Shown here: positions 52,259 to 62,161 of the stretch, one piece after another
Position numbering within the stretch: position 1 is the first letter of the stretch
Layout: every line of letters begins with the position of its first letter
From: Roseococcus sp. SDR
GTDB lineage: Bacteria; Pseudomonadota; Alphaproteobacteria; Acetobacterales; Acetobacteraceae
Reading direction: 5' to 3'
Length of the DNA: 64,000 nt
Assembly: GCF_019083995.1 (NCBI RefSeq)
Contig: NZ_JAHRCU010000014.1
Span: 84,460 to 148,459 of the forward strand
Program-made: the position numbers and the translations under genes
The notes under the pieces: model-generated
What the model saw: the letters and a program-made list of their open reading frames with translations, nothing else
Database searches by the model: none
What the model was told of the DNA's origin: nothing

Positions 52259-53215
52259 TCAATCCATCCGCAGGTTGAGGCCGGGCAGGATCGGCGCCCA
52301 GCGTTCGTATTCAGCCCGGAGCATGGCGGCCGCCTGCTCCGGCGTGGTGGTCATGATGTCGAAGCCCGCCCGCGTCAGCTGCTCCCGCAGCCCAGGCTCG
52401 GCCAGCGTCTCAACCGCGGCCGCATGCAGCGTCTCGATGATCGGGCGCGGCGTGCCGGCGGGGGCAAAGAGCAGGAAACGCAGGGCGTTCACCACCAGCG
52501 GAAAGCCCTCCTCCGCCGTGGTCGGGATGTCCGGTGCCGCCGCCGAACGCTCGGGCGAGAGCAGTGCGAGCGGCCGCAGCGTGCCCGCCGCGAAGTGGGA
52601 GCTGACCGCGCCCAGGCTGAAGACGCCCAGCTGCACATGCCCCGCCAGAACATCATTCAGCGCCGGGCCGCCGCCGCGATATTCGGCCTGGATCATCCGG
52701 ATGCCGGCCTCGCGCGCCAGCAGTTCGAACCCCAGGTGATGCGGCGAGCCGATGGAGGGGTTGGCGAAGGAATACCGCTCGGGCTCGCGCCGCATCAACG
52801 CCACGAAGTCCCGCAGGTTGCGCACCGGCAGGCTGGGGTTCACCCCCAGCACCAAAGGCGACTGCGCGAGATAGGTGACCGGCACAAGGTCCCGGAACAG
52901 GTCATAGCTGAGCCGCTGATAGAGATGCGGAAACAGCGCGACATTGTCGGCGTTGACGATCAGCGTCTGGCCGTCCGGCGCCGCGCGGGCGGCCATCTCC
53001 ATGCCGATATTGGTCGCCGCCCCGCCGCGATTTTCGATCACCAGCGGCTGCCCGAGCTTGGCCCGCATCCGCTCGGCCCAGGGTCGCGCCAGGGCGTCCG
53101 TTCCCCCGCCCGGCGGATAGGGAATGATCAGGCGGATCGGCCGGCTGGGATAGGTTTGCGCCCGGGCCAGCCCGGGCAGCAGCGCGATGGCGGTGAGCGC
53201 GGTTCGGCGGCGCAT
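52259..53215 (-). CDS. Bug/TctC-family periplasmic solute-binding protein
   Basis: A 318-residue extracytoplasmic receptor with signal peptide (MRRRTALTAIALLPGLARA) and the family motifs YPSRPIRLIIPYPPGGGTDALAR, VIENRGGAATNIGMEMAARAAPDG and YRGGGPALNDVLAGHV. Second member of the family in this window, with no tctAB next to it. Ligand unknown, probably a carboxylate. Followed by the YrdC-like gene after seven bases, so possibly co-transcribed. Confidence 0.9.
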   Translation of the reverse strand: MRRRTALTAIALLPGLARAQTYPSRPIRLIIPYPPGGGTDALARPWAERMRAKLGQPLVIENRGGAATNIGMEMAARAAPDGQTLIVNADNVALFPHLYQRLSYDLFRDLVPVTYLAQSPLVLGVNPSLPVRNLRDFVALMRREPERYSFANPSIGSPHHLGFELLAREAGIRMIQAEYRGGGPALNDVLAGHVQLGVFSLGAVSSHFAAGTLRPLALLSPERSAAAPDIPTTAEEGFPLVVNALRFLLFAPAGTPRPIIETLHAAAVETLAEPGLREQLTRAGFDIMTTTPEQAAAMLRAEYERWAPILPGLNLRMD

Positions 53216-53347
53216 CCGGTCTTCTCCTCCACGGCCCCTCTCCGGGGTCCATCAGAGAAGGCTAGAGGGCCTTGTCCGGACAAGCTAGGGGGCTCCCCCG
53301 GCATTCAGGCGCCTCACCCCGGGGGCGTGTTCCCCACAAAGCAAAAA

Positions 53348-53376
53348 AGCCGCGGCCGCCCCAGGCGGCCGCGGCT
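53348..53376 (-). terminator. Rho-independent terminator
   Basis: On the minus strand a 13-bp GC stem (AGCCGCGGCCGCC, three-base loop, complement) is followed by a run of six T, the classic intrinsic terminator. It lies 22 bases past the stop of the secreted protein gene at 53399. Confidence 0.9.
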
Positions 53377-53398
53377 CCAAGCCCCTCGGCTCAATTCC

Positions 53399-53923
53399 TC
53401 AGAGCGGAACGCAGCGGGTGATGTCGTTATGGCCGATCGCCATGGTGGCGATGGTGCCGTCCGGGCAGCCGGTCTGGCTGAAGGCGGCGGGCGCGAGGCC
53501 GCCGGTCCAGCGCATCGAGGCGGTGCGCGTCGCGGCCGGCGCGCAGGTGCGGCGGCCGTTGCGCGTGGTGCAGGTGGCGACCGCCGTCTGGCGCAGGCCA
53601 CGGGTGTTGGTGGTGGCCGGCTGGCGGGCGTAGGGCACGGCCGCGGCCTGACGGGAGGTGCCGGCGCGCTGCGCGCTCCGGCTGGAGGTGGTGCTGCGCG
53701 GCGCCAGCGCCTGGCGCTGCGTCGTGGCGGCCGGGCGGCTTGCGCTGCTGGTCCGCGTCGTGGTGGACGGCCGCGCCGTAGCGGGCCGGGTCGCCGCCGT
53801 CGTCGTGCGGCTGGACTGGGAAGACTGCGCGGAACTCCGGGCATCCGTCCGGGCCGAGGCATCTTGCGGCAGAAGGGCAAGGCCCAGGCAAAGGCCCAGA
53901 AGGCCGCCGATGAAAGAGCGCAT
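53399..53923 (-). CDS. secreted Ser/Thr/Arg/Ala-rich protein
   Basis: A 174-residue exported protein: signal MRSFIGGLLGLCLGLALLPQDASA, a long low-complexity Ser/Thr/Arg/Ala region (residues 25-105), then a compact C-terminal domain with four cysteines (ATCTTRNGRRTCAPA, TGCPDGTIATMAIGHNDITRC). The domain looks folded and disulfide-linked, the linker like a cell-wall or adhesive spacer. No family recognised. It is a single-gene unit with a strong terminator. Confidence 0.7.
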   Translation of the reverse strand: MRSFIGGLLGLCLGLALLPQDASARTDARSSAQSSQSSRTTTAATRPATARPSTTTRTSSASRPAATTQRQALAPRSTTSSRSAQRAGTSRQAAAVPYARQPATTNTRGLRQTAVATCTTRNGRRTCAPAATRTASMRWTGGLAPAAFSQTGCPDGTIATMAIGHNDITRCVPL

Positions 53924-53964
53924 GAAACCCCCGTTTTCCGTCTCTCGTGTTACGGCGTATTACG

Positions 53965-55128
53965 TCACGGGAGATGAGGCAAGCCCAAATACTCCTGGCT
54001 TTGCATTTCCATGAGCCGTGATGCGGTTCTTTCGAACATCGCCGCGTTGTCGCCGCGCTCGTAAAGCTCGTCCGGCCCGGTCTCGGCCGAGGCCACCAGC
54101 TTGCAGCGATGCTCGTAAAGCGCGTCCACCAGCGTGATGAAGCGCCGCGCCCGGTCGAAATTCTCCGGCCCCAGCCGCGGGATGCCATCCAGCACCAGCG
54201 TGTGGAAATGGGTGGCGATGGCCAGGTAATCCGCCGGACCCAGCGCCTGGCCGCAGACCGCGTCGAACTCGAGTCGCGCCACGCCGCGCGCGGCTTCCGC
54301 GATCGGCACCGGGCGGCCCAGCACCTGCAGGCTCACAGGTGCGCCCCGCGCCGTGCCGGTCAGCTCCAGGAAGGCCGCGTCCAGCGCGCGTTCGCTCCGC
54401 CCATCCAGCGGGTGGTGCCAGGTGGGCATGCCCCGGATGCGCTCGCGCCGGTAATCCTGTGCGGATTCCAGGTGCAGCACCTCCACGCGGGACTGGATGA
54501 GCGCGATGAAGGGCAGGAAGGCGTCCCGCCCCGGCTTGCCCTTGAACAGGTCCTGGGGCGCGGTGTTGCTGGTCGCCACCACCACCACGCCGCGGGCGAA
54601 GAGCGCCTCGAACAGGCGGCCCAGGATCATGGCATCGGTGATGTCATGCACCTGGAACTCGTCGAAGCAGAGCAGCGCCGCCTCTCCCGCGATGGCATCC
54701 GCCAGCGGCGGGATCGGGTCGTCCGAGCCGGGATGCGTCTGCTTCCAGCGATGGATGCGCTGATGCGCCTCCTGCATGAAGGCGTGGAAGTGGATGCGCC
54801 GCTTGCGTGCCACCTCCGCCGTCTCGAAGAAGAGGTCCATCAGCATGGACTTCCCCCGCCCCACGGCCCCGACCAGATAGAGCCCCTCGGGCGTGCCCGG
54901 GGGTGCGGCGAGGTCGCCCGAGCCGCGCTTGCCCCCGAAAAGACGGCCGAAGAGGCCGCGCGGCGCGCTCAGCGTGGGCTGCGGGTCATAGCCGCGCAGG
55001 ATGCGCCAGAGGTTCTGCAGGGTCTCGGCGGCATGGGCCTGGGCGGGGTCGGGGTGCAGCAGCCCCTCGGCCACGCGCGCGCGATAGGCCGGAAGCGGGC
55101 CCTGGTTGAGGGGCGACAGCGAATTCAT
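53965..55128 (-). CDS. zapE: ZapE/AFG1-family ATPase
   Basis: P-loop AAA-type ATPase of 387 residues. Walker A GAVGRGKSMLMDLFF (about 88-102), Walker B LLCFDEFQVHDITDAMIL and sensor region VVATSNTAPQDLFKGKPGRD are standard for the ZapE/AFG1 family, an FtsZ-interacting division factor in E. coli and a mitochondrial protein quality factor in yeast. It follows pqqE by 33 bases and may be read through from the pqq operon. Confidence 0.93.
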   Translation of the reverse strand: MNSLSPLNQGPLPAYRARVAEGLLHPDPAQAHAAETLQNLWRILRGYDPQPTLSAPRGLFGRLFGGKRGSGDLAAPPGTPEGLYLVGAVGRGKSMLMDLFFETAEVARKRRIHFHAFMQEAHQRIHRWKQTHPGSDDPIPPLADAIAGEAALLCFDEFQVHDITDAMILGRLFEALFARGVVVVATSNTAPQDLFKGKPGRDAFLPFIALIQSRVEVLHLESAQDYRRERIRGMPTWHHPLDGRSERALDAAFLELTGTARGAPVSLQVLGRPVPIAEAARGVARLEFDAVCGQALGPADYLAIATHFHTLVLDGIPRLGPENFDRARRFITLVDALYEHRCKLVASAETGPDELYERGDNAAMFERTASRLMEMQSQEYLGLPHLP

Positions 55129-55161
55129 GGCTGAAACCGATAGACCCGAAGGCCCGATGGC

Positions 55162-56244
55162 TCAACCGGCGGCGCCGCTGAAATCGCGGTAGCGGAAGGT
55201 GCTTTCCCCCGCCTCGGCCAGCGCCTCGGCCAGCATCCCGTGATGCGGCGAAAGGGCGCAGGCCGGGTCGGTCGCCGCCGCATCGCCGGTCAGCGCGAAG
55301 GCCTGGCAGCGACAGCCGCCCCAGTCGCGCTCGGCATGTTCGCAGCCCTGGCAGGGCTTGGGCATCCAACCCGTGCCGCGGAAGGCGTTGAAGGCCGCGC
55401 TCTCGCCCCAGGCGGCGGCCAGCGAGGCTTCGCGCACATTGGGGAATTGCATGCCCGCGATGGATTCGGCCGCGTGGCAGGGCAGGATATTCCCGGCGGG
55501 CGAAACACCCAGGAAGCGACGCCCCCAGCCGCCCATGCAGGCCTTGGGCCGCGCCGCGTGATAATCCGGCACGACGTAATCAATCACCAGCCGCCCGCGA
55601 TGCGCGGCGCGCGCCGCCTCCACGATGCGCGTCGCCTCGTCGAGCTGCGCGCGGGTGGGCAGCAGGGCCGCGCGATTGGCCAGCGCCCAGCCATAATACT
55701 GCACATGCGCAACCTCGAGCCGGCCCGCCCCCCATTCCAGCGCGATCTCGATCAGGCGGGGCAGGTTGTGCAGATTCTGCCGGTGCACCACGGCGTTGAG
55801 CGTGAGCGGCAGCCCCGCCGCAGTGACCAGCGCCGCCGCCGCGCGCTTCTTCGCCTGCGCACCCTTGAGCCCGCCGATGCGCTCCGCCCCCGCCTCCTCG
55901 GCGTCCTGCACGGAGAGCTGCACGTGATCCAGCCCCGCCTCGACCAGCCGCGCCATCAGGCTTGCGTCCAGCAGCACGCCCGCCGTGATCAGGTTGGTGT
56001 AGAGCCCCGCCGCGCGGGCGGCGGCCACGATCTCCACGATGTCCCGCCGCGAAGTCGGTTCGCCGCCCGAGAGATGCACCTGCAGGCAGCCGAGGGCGGC
56101 CGCCTCCTGGAACACCCGCGCCCATTCGGCGGTCGAAAGCTCACCCGCCGCGCGCGTCAGTTCCGTCGGATTGGAGCAATAGGGGCAGCGCAGCGGGCAG
56201 CGATGCGTCAGCTCGGCCAGCAGGGCGAGCGGCAGATCACCCAC
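55162..56244 (-). CDS. pqqE: PQQ biosynthesis radical SAM enzyme PqqE
   Basis: Radical SAM enzyme joining the Glu and Tyr side chains of PqqA. The SAM cluster motif is CPLRCPYC (Cys16, 20 and 23 with this start), and the C-terminal SPASM-type clusters are in [17 protein letters not shown] and the [17 protein letters not shown] region. I chose the GTG at 56244 because it yields the usual start ([17 protein letters not shown]); an ATG at 56274 would overlap pqqD by 38 bases. Works with PqqD as peptide chaperone. Confidence 0.94.
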   Translation of the reverse strand: MGDLPLALLAELTHRCPLRCPYCSNPTELTRAAGELSTAEWARVFQEAAALGCLQVHLSGGEPTSRRDIVEIVAAARAAGLYTNLITAGVLLDASLMARLVEAGLDHVQLSVQDAEEAGAERIGGLKGAQAKKRAAAALVTAAGLPLTLNAVVHRQNLHNLPRLIEIALEWGAGRLEVAHVQYYGWALANRAALLPTRAQLDEATRIVEAARAAHRGRLVIDYVVPDYHAARPKACMGGWGRRFLGVSPAGNILPCHAAESIAGMQFPNVREASLAAAWGESAAFNAFRGTGWMPKPCQGCEHAERDWGGCRCQAFALTGDAAATDPACALSPHHGMLAEALAEAGESTFRYRDFSGAAG

Positions 56245-56500
56245 GACGCAAGGCGCCCTTCGCGACCAGGTCATCCAGCATCACGGCCACATCGGCGCCG
56301 ATCACATCCTCGGGTGCCGCGAACTTCTCGACCAGCGCGGCCACGATCGCCGCCTCATCCCGCACGCCATCCACCAGGCGCAGCACTTCGAGCGCGATCT
56401 CGTCCGGGATGAACATCAGCTCCGGCGCCATGATGACCCAGCGCCCGCGCGCCTTGTCCTCCTGCAGGCGGACCCCGGGGGCGAAGCGGATCGCGCTCAC
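56237..56500 (-). CDS. pqqD: PQQ peptide chaperone PqqD
   Basis: An 87-residue RiPP-recognition-element protein that presents PqqA to PqqE. Typical features: [42 protein letters not shown] and a C-terminal acidic helix. The GTG at 56500 overlaps the pqqC stop (GTGA). A separate gene here, not fused to pqqC or pqqE. Confidence 0.93.
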   Translation of the reverse strand: MSAIRFAPGVRLQEDKARGRWVIMAPELMFIPDEIALEVLRLVDGVRDEAAIVAALVEKFAAPEDVIGADVAVMLDDLVAKGALRRG

Positions 56501-57219
56501 GGCCTGAAGGCACCCGGCGGGATGAGCCGCGGCTCCACATAGGCCAGATGCAGCGCATCGAGCTGCGCCCAGAGCAGGTCGCATTTGAAGCGCAGCGCGG
56601 CGAGGCACTGCTCCTGCTTCTCCCGCGTATCGGCGTGCCGCTTCACATAGCCCAGCGCGAAATCCACATCCTGCGGCGCCTGGGTCAGGCGCGGCTTGAA
56701 GTAGGAGAGCGTCTCCTCGCTCACGAAATCATAGTTCCGCAGCATGCCCGAGACGCGCTGCTGGATGATGTTGGGCGAGAACATCTCGGTCAGCGAGGAA
56801 GCGATGGCCTCCAAGAGGCTCATCTCCCGCACGAAGCGCACATAGGCATCCACCGCGAAGCGCGTGGCCGGCAGCAGGCCGCGGAGCGAGGTCACATAGT
56901 CGCGGTCGAGCCCCAGCCCGTCCGTCAGCTTCAGCCAGCGCTCCACGCCGCCCGGCTTCACGCCGTCACCATCATGATCCTCCAGCCGCCGGCGCCATTC
57001 GCGCCGCAGCTCGGGCGTCGGCAGCCGCGCCAGCAGCGAGGCATCCTTCGCCGGGATGCTCGCCTGGTAGTAGTAGCGGTTCAGCGCCCAGGCCTGCACC
57101 TGGCCCTTCTCCAGCTTGCCGTTGTGCAGCAGGTGATGGAACGGGTGATGGATGTGGTAACGCTCGTCACCGATGGCGCGCAGCGCGGCCTCGAACTCCT
57201 CAGGCGACATCAGGCTCAC
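56497..57219 (-). CDS. pqqC: pyrroloquinoline-quinone synthase PqqC
   Basis: Cofactorless oxidase closing the rings and oxidising the intermediate to PQQ in the last step. 240 residues, all-helical; HIHHPFHHLLHNGKLEKGQVQAWALNRYYYQ and IPAKDASLLARLP, HDGDGVKPGGVERWL carry the conserved His/Arg/Tyr active-site set. GTG start at 57219 coupled to pqqB (GTGA). Confidence 0.96.
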   Translation of the reverse strand: MSLMSPEEFEAALRAIGDERYHIHHPFHHLLHNGKLEKGQVQAWALNRYYYQASIPAKDASLLARLPTPELRREWRRRLEDHDGDGVKPGGVERWLKLTDGLGLDRDYVTSLRGLLPATRFAVDAYVRFVREMSLLEAIASSLTEMFSPNIIQQRVSGMLRNYDFVSEETLSYFKPRLTQAPQDVDFALGYVKRHADTREKQEQCLAALRFKCDLLWAQLDALHLAYVEPRLIPPGAFRP

Positions 57220-58130
57220 AGCGAAATCTCCATCCGGTCCTCCGCGACCTCCCAGCCGGCGGCGGCGAGTTGCGCACGCTCCGGGCTGTCATCCAGCAAG
57301 GCGGGGTTGGTGTTGTTGATGTGGATGAAGATACGCCGAGCCACGCCCAGCGCCGCGAATTCCTGCACCGTGTCCACCATGGACATATGCCCCATGCGCC
57401 GCCCGGTCTTGGGGCCGGCGCCGGCCAGGATCATCTCGTCATCGGTGAAGAGCGTGCCATCGAACATCACGCAGGCCGCGCCCATGAGGCGCTGGCGCAG
57501 CGCATCCGTCATCATCGCGCAGCCCGGGATATAGTGCAGCACGGCGCCACCGGCGGAGATGGCCAGCCCCAGCGCCTCCCCATCCTCGCAAAGGCCCGGG
57601 TCGCCCGCGCCCTCGGCGAAGAGCGGCACCTTGCCCGGCACCGGATAGGCCTCGATGGTCAGCCCCAGCGGCGCGCCGTGGCCGTCGCAGGGCGCGAAGG
57701 GCGTCCCCAGCGGCATCGCCTCACGCGTCACGAAATCCGGATTGAGCGCTCGGAAGATGGGGTTTTCGTCGAGCAGGGCGAGGCTCGGGGCCGCGCCATA
57801 AAGCCGGAAGGCCTGCCGCTCGCGCAGGTTCAGCAGGCCCGCGATGGTGTCCACCTCCGCCCCCGTCAGCGCCACGGCGGCGATGGGCGAATTGCGCAGC
57901 GGCTCAGGGCGGGGGTGCAGGGCGGGTGTGGCGGCGATCTGCGCCCGCAGGTCGGGCGATGCATTCACCAGCAGCCAACGCTCCCCATCGGCACTGACCG
58001 CGAGCGAGGCCTGGCTGCGCGGCTTGGCGCGCGGGTCGCCCGTGCGTGCGCGCTGGCAGCCGGGGCCCGCAGAATTCCATTGCGGGAAGCCACCTCCGGC
58101 CCCCGCGCCCAGCACGATGGCGCGCAGCAT
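57216..58130 (-). CDS. pqqB: PQQ biosynthesis protein PqqB
   Basis: Metallo-beta-lactamase-fold hydroxylase of the PQQ pathway, 304 residues. GAGAGGGFPQWN at the N-terminus, AVALTGAEVDTIAGLLNLRE in place of the classic HxHxDH site, FDGTLFTDDEM, GRRMGHMSM and IHINNTNPALLD are characteristic. Lies 37 bases below pqqA. Confidence 0.96.
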   Translation of the reverse strand: MLRAIVLGAGAGGGFPQWNSAGPGCQRARTGDPRAKPRSQASLAVSADGERWLLVNASPDLRAQIAATPALHPRPEPLRNSPIAAVALTGAEVDTIAGLLNLRERQAFRLYGAAPSLALLDENPIFRALNPDFVTREAMPLGTPFAPCDGHGAPLGLTIEAYPVPGKVPLFAEGAGDPGLCEDGEALGLAISAGGAVLHYIPGCAMMTDALRQRLMGAACVMFDGTLFTDDEMILAGAGPKTGRRMGHMSMVDTVQEFAALGVARRIFIHINNTNPALLDDSPERAQLAAAGWEVAEDRMEISL

Positions 58131-58167
58131 GGGAAACGCCTGGGCTGAACCAGCCCAGGCTCCTGAT

Positions 58168-58248
58168 TCAGCCGATCTCGGCGCAGGCGTAGCTATTGAT
58201 CTCGAGCGCGAGCGAGACCACGGTCACGCGAGGGGTCTTCCAGGCCAT
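58168..58248 (-). CDS. pqqA: PQQ precursor peptide PqqA
   Basis: A 26-residue ribosomal precursor of PQQ. It begins MAWKTPRVTVVSLALEINSY: Glu16 and Tyr20, the E-x3-Y pair turned into the quinone, are both present. AAGGAAG ribosome site seven bases upstream. First gene of pqqABCDE, which should be its own transcript; no strong promoter boxes seen in the 71 bases before the chemoreceptor gene. Confidence 0.95.
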   Translation of the reverse strand: MAWKTPRVTVVSLALEINSYACAEIG

Positions 58249-58319
58249 GACGATCTTCCTTCCCAAATGACACCGGCCCGACGCCGGCGCGCTTAACATG
58301 GCGTCGAAACGCCGCCCCA

Positions 58320-60596
58320 TCAAGCCGCCGCCAGGGCGGCCAGCCCGACCCCGTCGCTGGCCCGTCGGACGATCCGCATGGGCCGCGGGGTGGCGCCGGC
58401 GCAGCACAGCGTCACCACTTCGCCGGGCACCTGCACATCGGTGGCGAAGAAGGCGCCCTCGGGCGAGGCATTCCGCAACACCCCGGCCACGCTGCCGCCC
58501 GGCGTCTCCAGCCGCGCCGGCTCCCCCCGCGCGATGCGGGGCGCGCGGCGGCGCTCCAGCTCCTCGAAGCGCTCCCGCACCATGCCGATCAGGCCACCGC
58601 GCAGCCCCTCCACATGGCGGGCCACCTCATGGGCATCATCGGCGAGTTGCCCGGCCCGGGCATCGGTCGCGCGCGCCTGGTCGGCGATGGTCTCCATCTG
58701 GCGGGCCAGGGCGCGGGCATGGCCATCGCCGGCCAGCAAGGCCTCGGAGATCAGGCGCGTCGCCTCCGATTGCCGCTCCGCCGCGCCGGCCACATCCAGC
58801 GTCAGCTGGCTCAGTAGGTTCACCCCTTGCTGGATGCCGAGCAGCGCGCTGGCCGCCTGCTCGGCGCCTTGCGTCAGGGCATTGATGCGAATGCTGATCT
58901 CGGCCGTGCTGCCGGTGGTCTGCGCGGCCAGGGACTTCACCTCCCCGGCCACCACGGCAAACCCCTTGCCGGCCTCCCCCGCGCGCGCCGCCTCGATCGT
59001 GGCATTCAGCGCCAGAAGGTTGGTGCGGCTCGCGATGTCGCCGATCAAGCGGGACACCTCGCCGATCTGGCTCACCGTGGCGCTGAGAGCCTGGAAGGCG
59101 CCGCGCGCCGCCTCGGCCTGGGCGACCGCCTCCTGGGTGTCGCGCCCGGCCTGCTGCATCCGCCGGGAGATCTCGAGCGCGGCGCCGCCGATGTCCTGCC
59201 CGGTCTGGGCGGCGGCGCCGAGCCGCTCGGCCGTGGTGCCGGCGGTCTGCGTCGCATCGGACGTGGCATCGGAGATCCGGGCCATCGCCTCGCGCACCTC
59301 GGCCGAGAGGTGGCCCAGCGCCTCGGTGCGGCTCTGGACCGCGCCCATCACCCGCCCGCTCTCGCGCTCGATCACCTCGGCGAGTTCGCGCAGGGTCTCG
59401 GCGCGCGCCGCATCGCCGCGCCGCCGCAGCTCATCCTGCTCGGCCAGCAGCAGCCGATGGGCCCGGGCCGCTTCCTGGAAACGGGCGGTCGCACGGACGA
59501 GCCCGGCGATCTCGTCCTGGCCGCGTGCCTCGGGCAGCGGGGCCTCGTCATCCCCGCCGGCGAGGCGGTGCAGCGCCGCCATCGCCTCGCGCAGCGGGCG
59601 CGACATCCGCCATTCCACATAGGCGAGGCCGGCCAGGATCAGGCCGAGGCCCAGCGCGAGCAGTCCGGCCAGCGCCAGGGCGCGCCGCCAGGCCGCACCC
59701 GCCGCCTCCTGTGCATCCGCCGTCAGCAGGGCCGACACCTCGTTCTGCGCGGCGAGCAGCGGCTCGATCGCCTGGGTCGCCCCGCGGAACCACTCGCCCG
59801 GGTTCATGGGGGCCGGCTGGCCCTGAAGCAAGGCCTGGATGACGGGGCCGCGCACCGCCTCGAAGCGGGTGAAGTATCCGGCCAGCGCCGCCTCCGCCGA
59901 AGCCGGCAGCGCCACGGCGGCGAGGCGCGAGCGCGCGCCCTCGATCCGCCCGCGCAGCGAGCCGAGGCCCAGCATCTGCTCCGGCGTCAGCGGCCTGCCC
60001 GCGGCCAGCATGCCGTTCACGAGGCCGCGCTCCCGCCCCGCATATTCCGACAATTCGGCCAGCGAGTCGCGCAGGGTCACCAGATCGGCGGCGCGGTCCT
60101 GCACCAGGCCGGTCTCCAGCGCACGGCGCAACGCGGTCAATTGCTCGATCTGCGCGGATGCGATGGCGAACCAGCCCCCGGCGGGCGCGCCGCTGGGGCC
60201 GGCGGGCGCGCCGCTGGTGACAACGGCCGCGGCCGCCAGACGTGCCCGCTCCAGCTGCTCATGCGCCGCGCGCCAGGCGGAGAGCGGAGCGGCAAGCCGG
60301 GGGTCGGTGAGCTGCGGCAGCGCCTGCGCCAGCGCCGCCTCACCCAGGCGGCCGCGCTCCTGGGCGCGGGCCAGCGCGGCCCGGTCGCGGGAGGCCAGCG
60401 CGCCGTTGATCTCGCCGCGCTCCACCGCGAAGTGCCCGGCGGCCTCGGTCAGGGCACGCGCCTCCGCGTTGATGAGCTGGCGCCGGGTGGCGCTGCCGGC
60501 CTCGCCCCAGGCGGACCAGGCGCCATGCGCGAGCAGCGCGGCCAGCCCCGCGCCCAACAGGCCGATGATGAGAAGAAGCCGGATGCGAAGGGTCAT
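58320..60596 (-). CDS. methyl-accepting chemotaxis protein with NIT-like sensor and C-terminal PilZ
   Basis: A 758-residue chemoreceptor. TM1 ([23 protein letters not shown]), a helical sensor with two ERG repeats ([23 protein letters not shown]) as in nitrate/nitrite-sensing NIT domains, TM2 ([23 protein letters not shown]), HAMP ([16 protein letters not shown]), the signalling hairpin ([33 protein letters not shown]) and a C-terminal PilZ-like domain with both c-di-GMP motifs: RRAPR and NASPEG. Start at the ATG 60596; longer in-frame starts exist (60620) but add nonsense. Links chemotaxis and c-di-GMP (inference). Confidence 0.9.
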   Translation of the reverse strand: MTLRIRLLLIIGLLGAGLAALLAHGAWSAWGEAGSATRRQLINAEARALTEAAGHFAVERGEINGALASRDRAALARAQERGRLGEAALAQALPQLTDPRLAAPLSAWRAAHEQLERARLAAAAVVTSGAPAGPSGAPAGGWFAIASAQIEQLTALRRALETGLVQDRAADLVTLRDSLAELSEYAGRERGLVNGMLAAGRPLTPEQMLGLGSLRGRIEGARSRLAAVALPASAEAALAGYFTRFEAVRGPVIQALLQGQPAPMNPGEWFRGATQAIEPLLAAQNEVSALLTADAQEAAGAAWRRALALAGLLALGLGLILAGLAYVEWRMSRPLREAMAALHRLAGGDDEAPLPEARGQDEIAGLVRATARFQEAARAHRLLLAEQDELRRRGDAARAETLRELAEVIERESGRVMGAVQSRTEALGHLSAEVREAMARISDATSDATQTAGTTAERLGAAAQTGQDIGGAALEISRRMQQAGRDTQEAVAQAEAARGAFQALSATVSQIGEVSRLIGDIASRTNLLALNATIEAARAGEAGKGFAVVAGEVKSLAAQTTGSTAEISIRINALTQGAEQAASALLGIQQGVNLLSQLTLDVAGAAERQSEATRLISEALLAGDGHARALARQMETIADQARATDARAGQLADDAHEVARHVEGLRGGLIGMVRERFEELERRRAPRIARGEPARLETPGGSVAGVLRNASPEGAFFATDVQVPGEVVTLCCAGATPRPMRIVRRASDGVGLAALAAA

Positions 60597-60721
60597 GCTG
60601 CAATCCCAGGAATGCTCCATCCCTCTGGCGACGTCCCGGTAAACAGCCCGTGAATCGGGGCTTGCTGGACGCACCCTGCCCCAGGCCGTAAAGCCGGGGC
60701 CGGATCGCAGGGAGACCACCC

Positions 60722-61753
60722 ATGGCCTATAAGATCGCCGTCGTGGGCGCCACGGGCGCCGTCGGGCGCGAAATCCTGAAGATCCTGGCCGAGCGGAACT
60801 TCCCGGTCAGCGAGGCCTTCGCGCTGGCCTCCCCCCGCTCGGCCGGGCAGAGCGTCAGCTTCGGCGAGAACCAGGTGCTCAAGGTGAAGAACCTCGAGAC
60901 CTTCGATTTCTCGGGGCTGGACCTGGCCCTGTTCAGCCCCGGGGCCGCGGTCTCCGCCATCCATGCCCCGCGCGCCGGGGCCCAGGGCTGCGTCGTGATC
61001 GACAACACCAGCCAGTTCCGCATGGAGCCCGACGTGCCCCTGGTGGTGCCCGAGGTGAATCCCCAGGCGCTGAAGCGCTTCCGCAAGCGCAACATCATCG
61101 CCAACCCCAATTGCAGCACCATCCAGATGGTGGTGGCGCTCAAGCCGCTGCACGAGATCGCCCGCATCCGGCGCGTCGTCGTCTCCACCTACCAATCCGT
61201 CTCCGGCGCGGGGAAGGAGGGCATGGACGAGTTGTTCAACCAGACCAAGGGCAGCTTCGTGAACGACCTGCCGACGGTGGAGCAGTTCACCAAGCCCATC
61301 GCCTTCAACGCGATCCCCCACATCGACAAGTTCATGGAGGACGGCGCGACCAAGGAGGAGTGGAAGATGTCGGTCGAGACGCGGAAGATCCTCGACCCCG
61401 ACATCCAGGTCATCGCCACCTGCGTGCGCGTGCCCGTCTTCATCGGCCATGCCGAGGCGGTGCATGTGGAGTTCGAGAGCCCCATCACGCTGGCCGAGGC
61501 GCGCGCCGCGCTCTCCAAGGCGCCCGGCGTGCAGCTTTTCGACAAGCGTGAGGACGCCGGCTACATCACGCCCATCGACGCCGCGGGCGAGGACGAAGTC
61601 TTCGTCTCCCGCCTCCGCCGCGACCCCACCGTGCCGCATGGCCTGGCCTTCTGGTGCGTCTCCGACAACCTCCGCAAGGGCGCCGCACTCAACGCCGTGC
61701 AGATCGCTGAGGAACTGCACCGCCAGGGCCTGCTGGTGCGCACGCCGGCCTGA
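60722..61753 (+). CDS. asd: aspartate-semialdehyde dehydrogenase
   Basis: NADP-dependent enzyme of the aspartate pathway (lysine, threonine, methionine, cell-wall diaminopimelate), 343 residues. Nucleotide fold [19 protein letters not shown], catalytic cysteine in [13 protein letters not shown] (about 131-143) and the [13 protein letters not shown] substrate region. AGGGAGA seven bases before the ATG. Head of a short plus-strand set with the SH3-like frame. Confidence 0.96.
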   Translation: MAYKIAVVGATGAVGREILKILAERNFPVSEAFALASPRSAGQSVSFGENQVLKVKNLETFDFSGLDLALFSPGAAVSAIHAPRAGAQGCVVIDNTSQFRMEPDVPLVVPEVNPQALKRFRKRNIIANPNCSTIQMVVALKPLHEIARIRRVVVSTYQSVSGAGKEGMDELFNQTKGSFVNDLPTVEQFTKPIAFNAIPHIDKFMEDGATKEEWKMSVETRKILDPDIQVIATCVRVPVFIGHAEAVHVEFESPITLAEARAALSKAPGVQLFDKREDAGYITPIDAAGEDEVFVSRLRRDPTVPHGLAFWCVSDNLRKGAALNAVQIAEELHRQGLLVRTPA

Positions 61754-62049
61754 CGCGGAGGGCGCGGCGGGCGCTCGCCGCCGTCTTCCTGATCGCCACC
61801 CCCGCCGGCGCCACCGCGCCCGAGGCCGGCATGGCCTCGCCGGTGACGGGCCTGCCATTGCCGCGCCCGGCCCGCCCGCTGGCCGAGGCCAATCTCCGCC
61901 AAGGCCCAAGCCCGGACCATCCGGTCCTGGAGCACATGGAACAGGCCGGACTGGTGACGGTGCGCGCCGAATGCGAGGTCTGGCGCCTGGTCCGCACCGC
62001 CGATGGGCGCGAGGCCTGGGCGCACAGCACCACGCTCCGGGTCCGCTGA
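61750..62049 (+). CDS. SH3-like domain secreted protein, possible CTG start
   Basis: A short protein ending in a bacterial SH3-like domain (LPLPRPARPLAEANLRQGPSPDHPVLEHMEQAGLVTVRAECEVWRLVRTADGREAWAHSTTLRV). Upstream in frame is a good signal peptide (RRARRALAAVFLIATPAGATA), but no ATG, GTG or TTG precedes it after the stop at 61708-61710; the only candidate is CTG at 61750, overlapping the asd stop as CTGA. Starting at the ATG 61831 would lose the signal. Such proteins usually bind peptidoglycan or sense the wall. Boundaries uncertain. Confidence 0.55.
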   Translation: MTRRARRALAAVFLIATPAGATAPEAGMASPVTGLPLPRPARPLAEANLRQGPSPDHPVLEHMEQAGLVTVRAECEVWRLVRTADGREAWAHSTTLRVR

Positions 62050-62105
62050 CAGGCGCGTTTTCCTGCCATCTTGCGCGGATCATAGGACCGCAATCCTCTT
62101 TTCGC

Positions 62106-62135
62106 TTGCAAGTTAGAACAAAATAAGAACATAAA
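62106..62135 (+). promoter_or_regulatory. LexA (SOS) box overlapping a promoter
   Basis: GAACAAAATAAGAAC at 62116-62130 is a perfect GAAC-N7-GAAC, i.e. GTTC-N7-GTTC on the other strand, the established alphaproteobacterial LexA site. It lies in an AT-rich island, within a likely core promoter (TTGCAA at 62106-62111; -10-like ACATAA at 62129-62134, 17-base spacer), and 31 bases before the TTG start of the next gene. This geometry is that of a LexA-repressed promoter. Confidence 0.75.
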
Positions 62136-62161
62136 GGGTCCTCGCTCGGAGGTCCCCCGCC

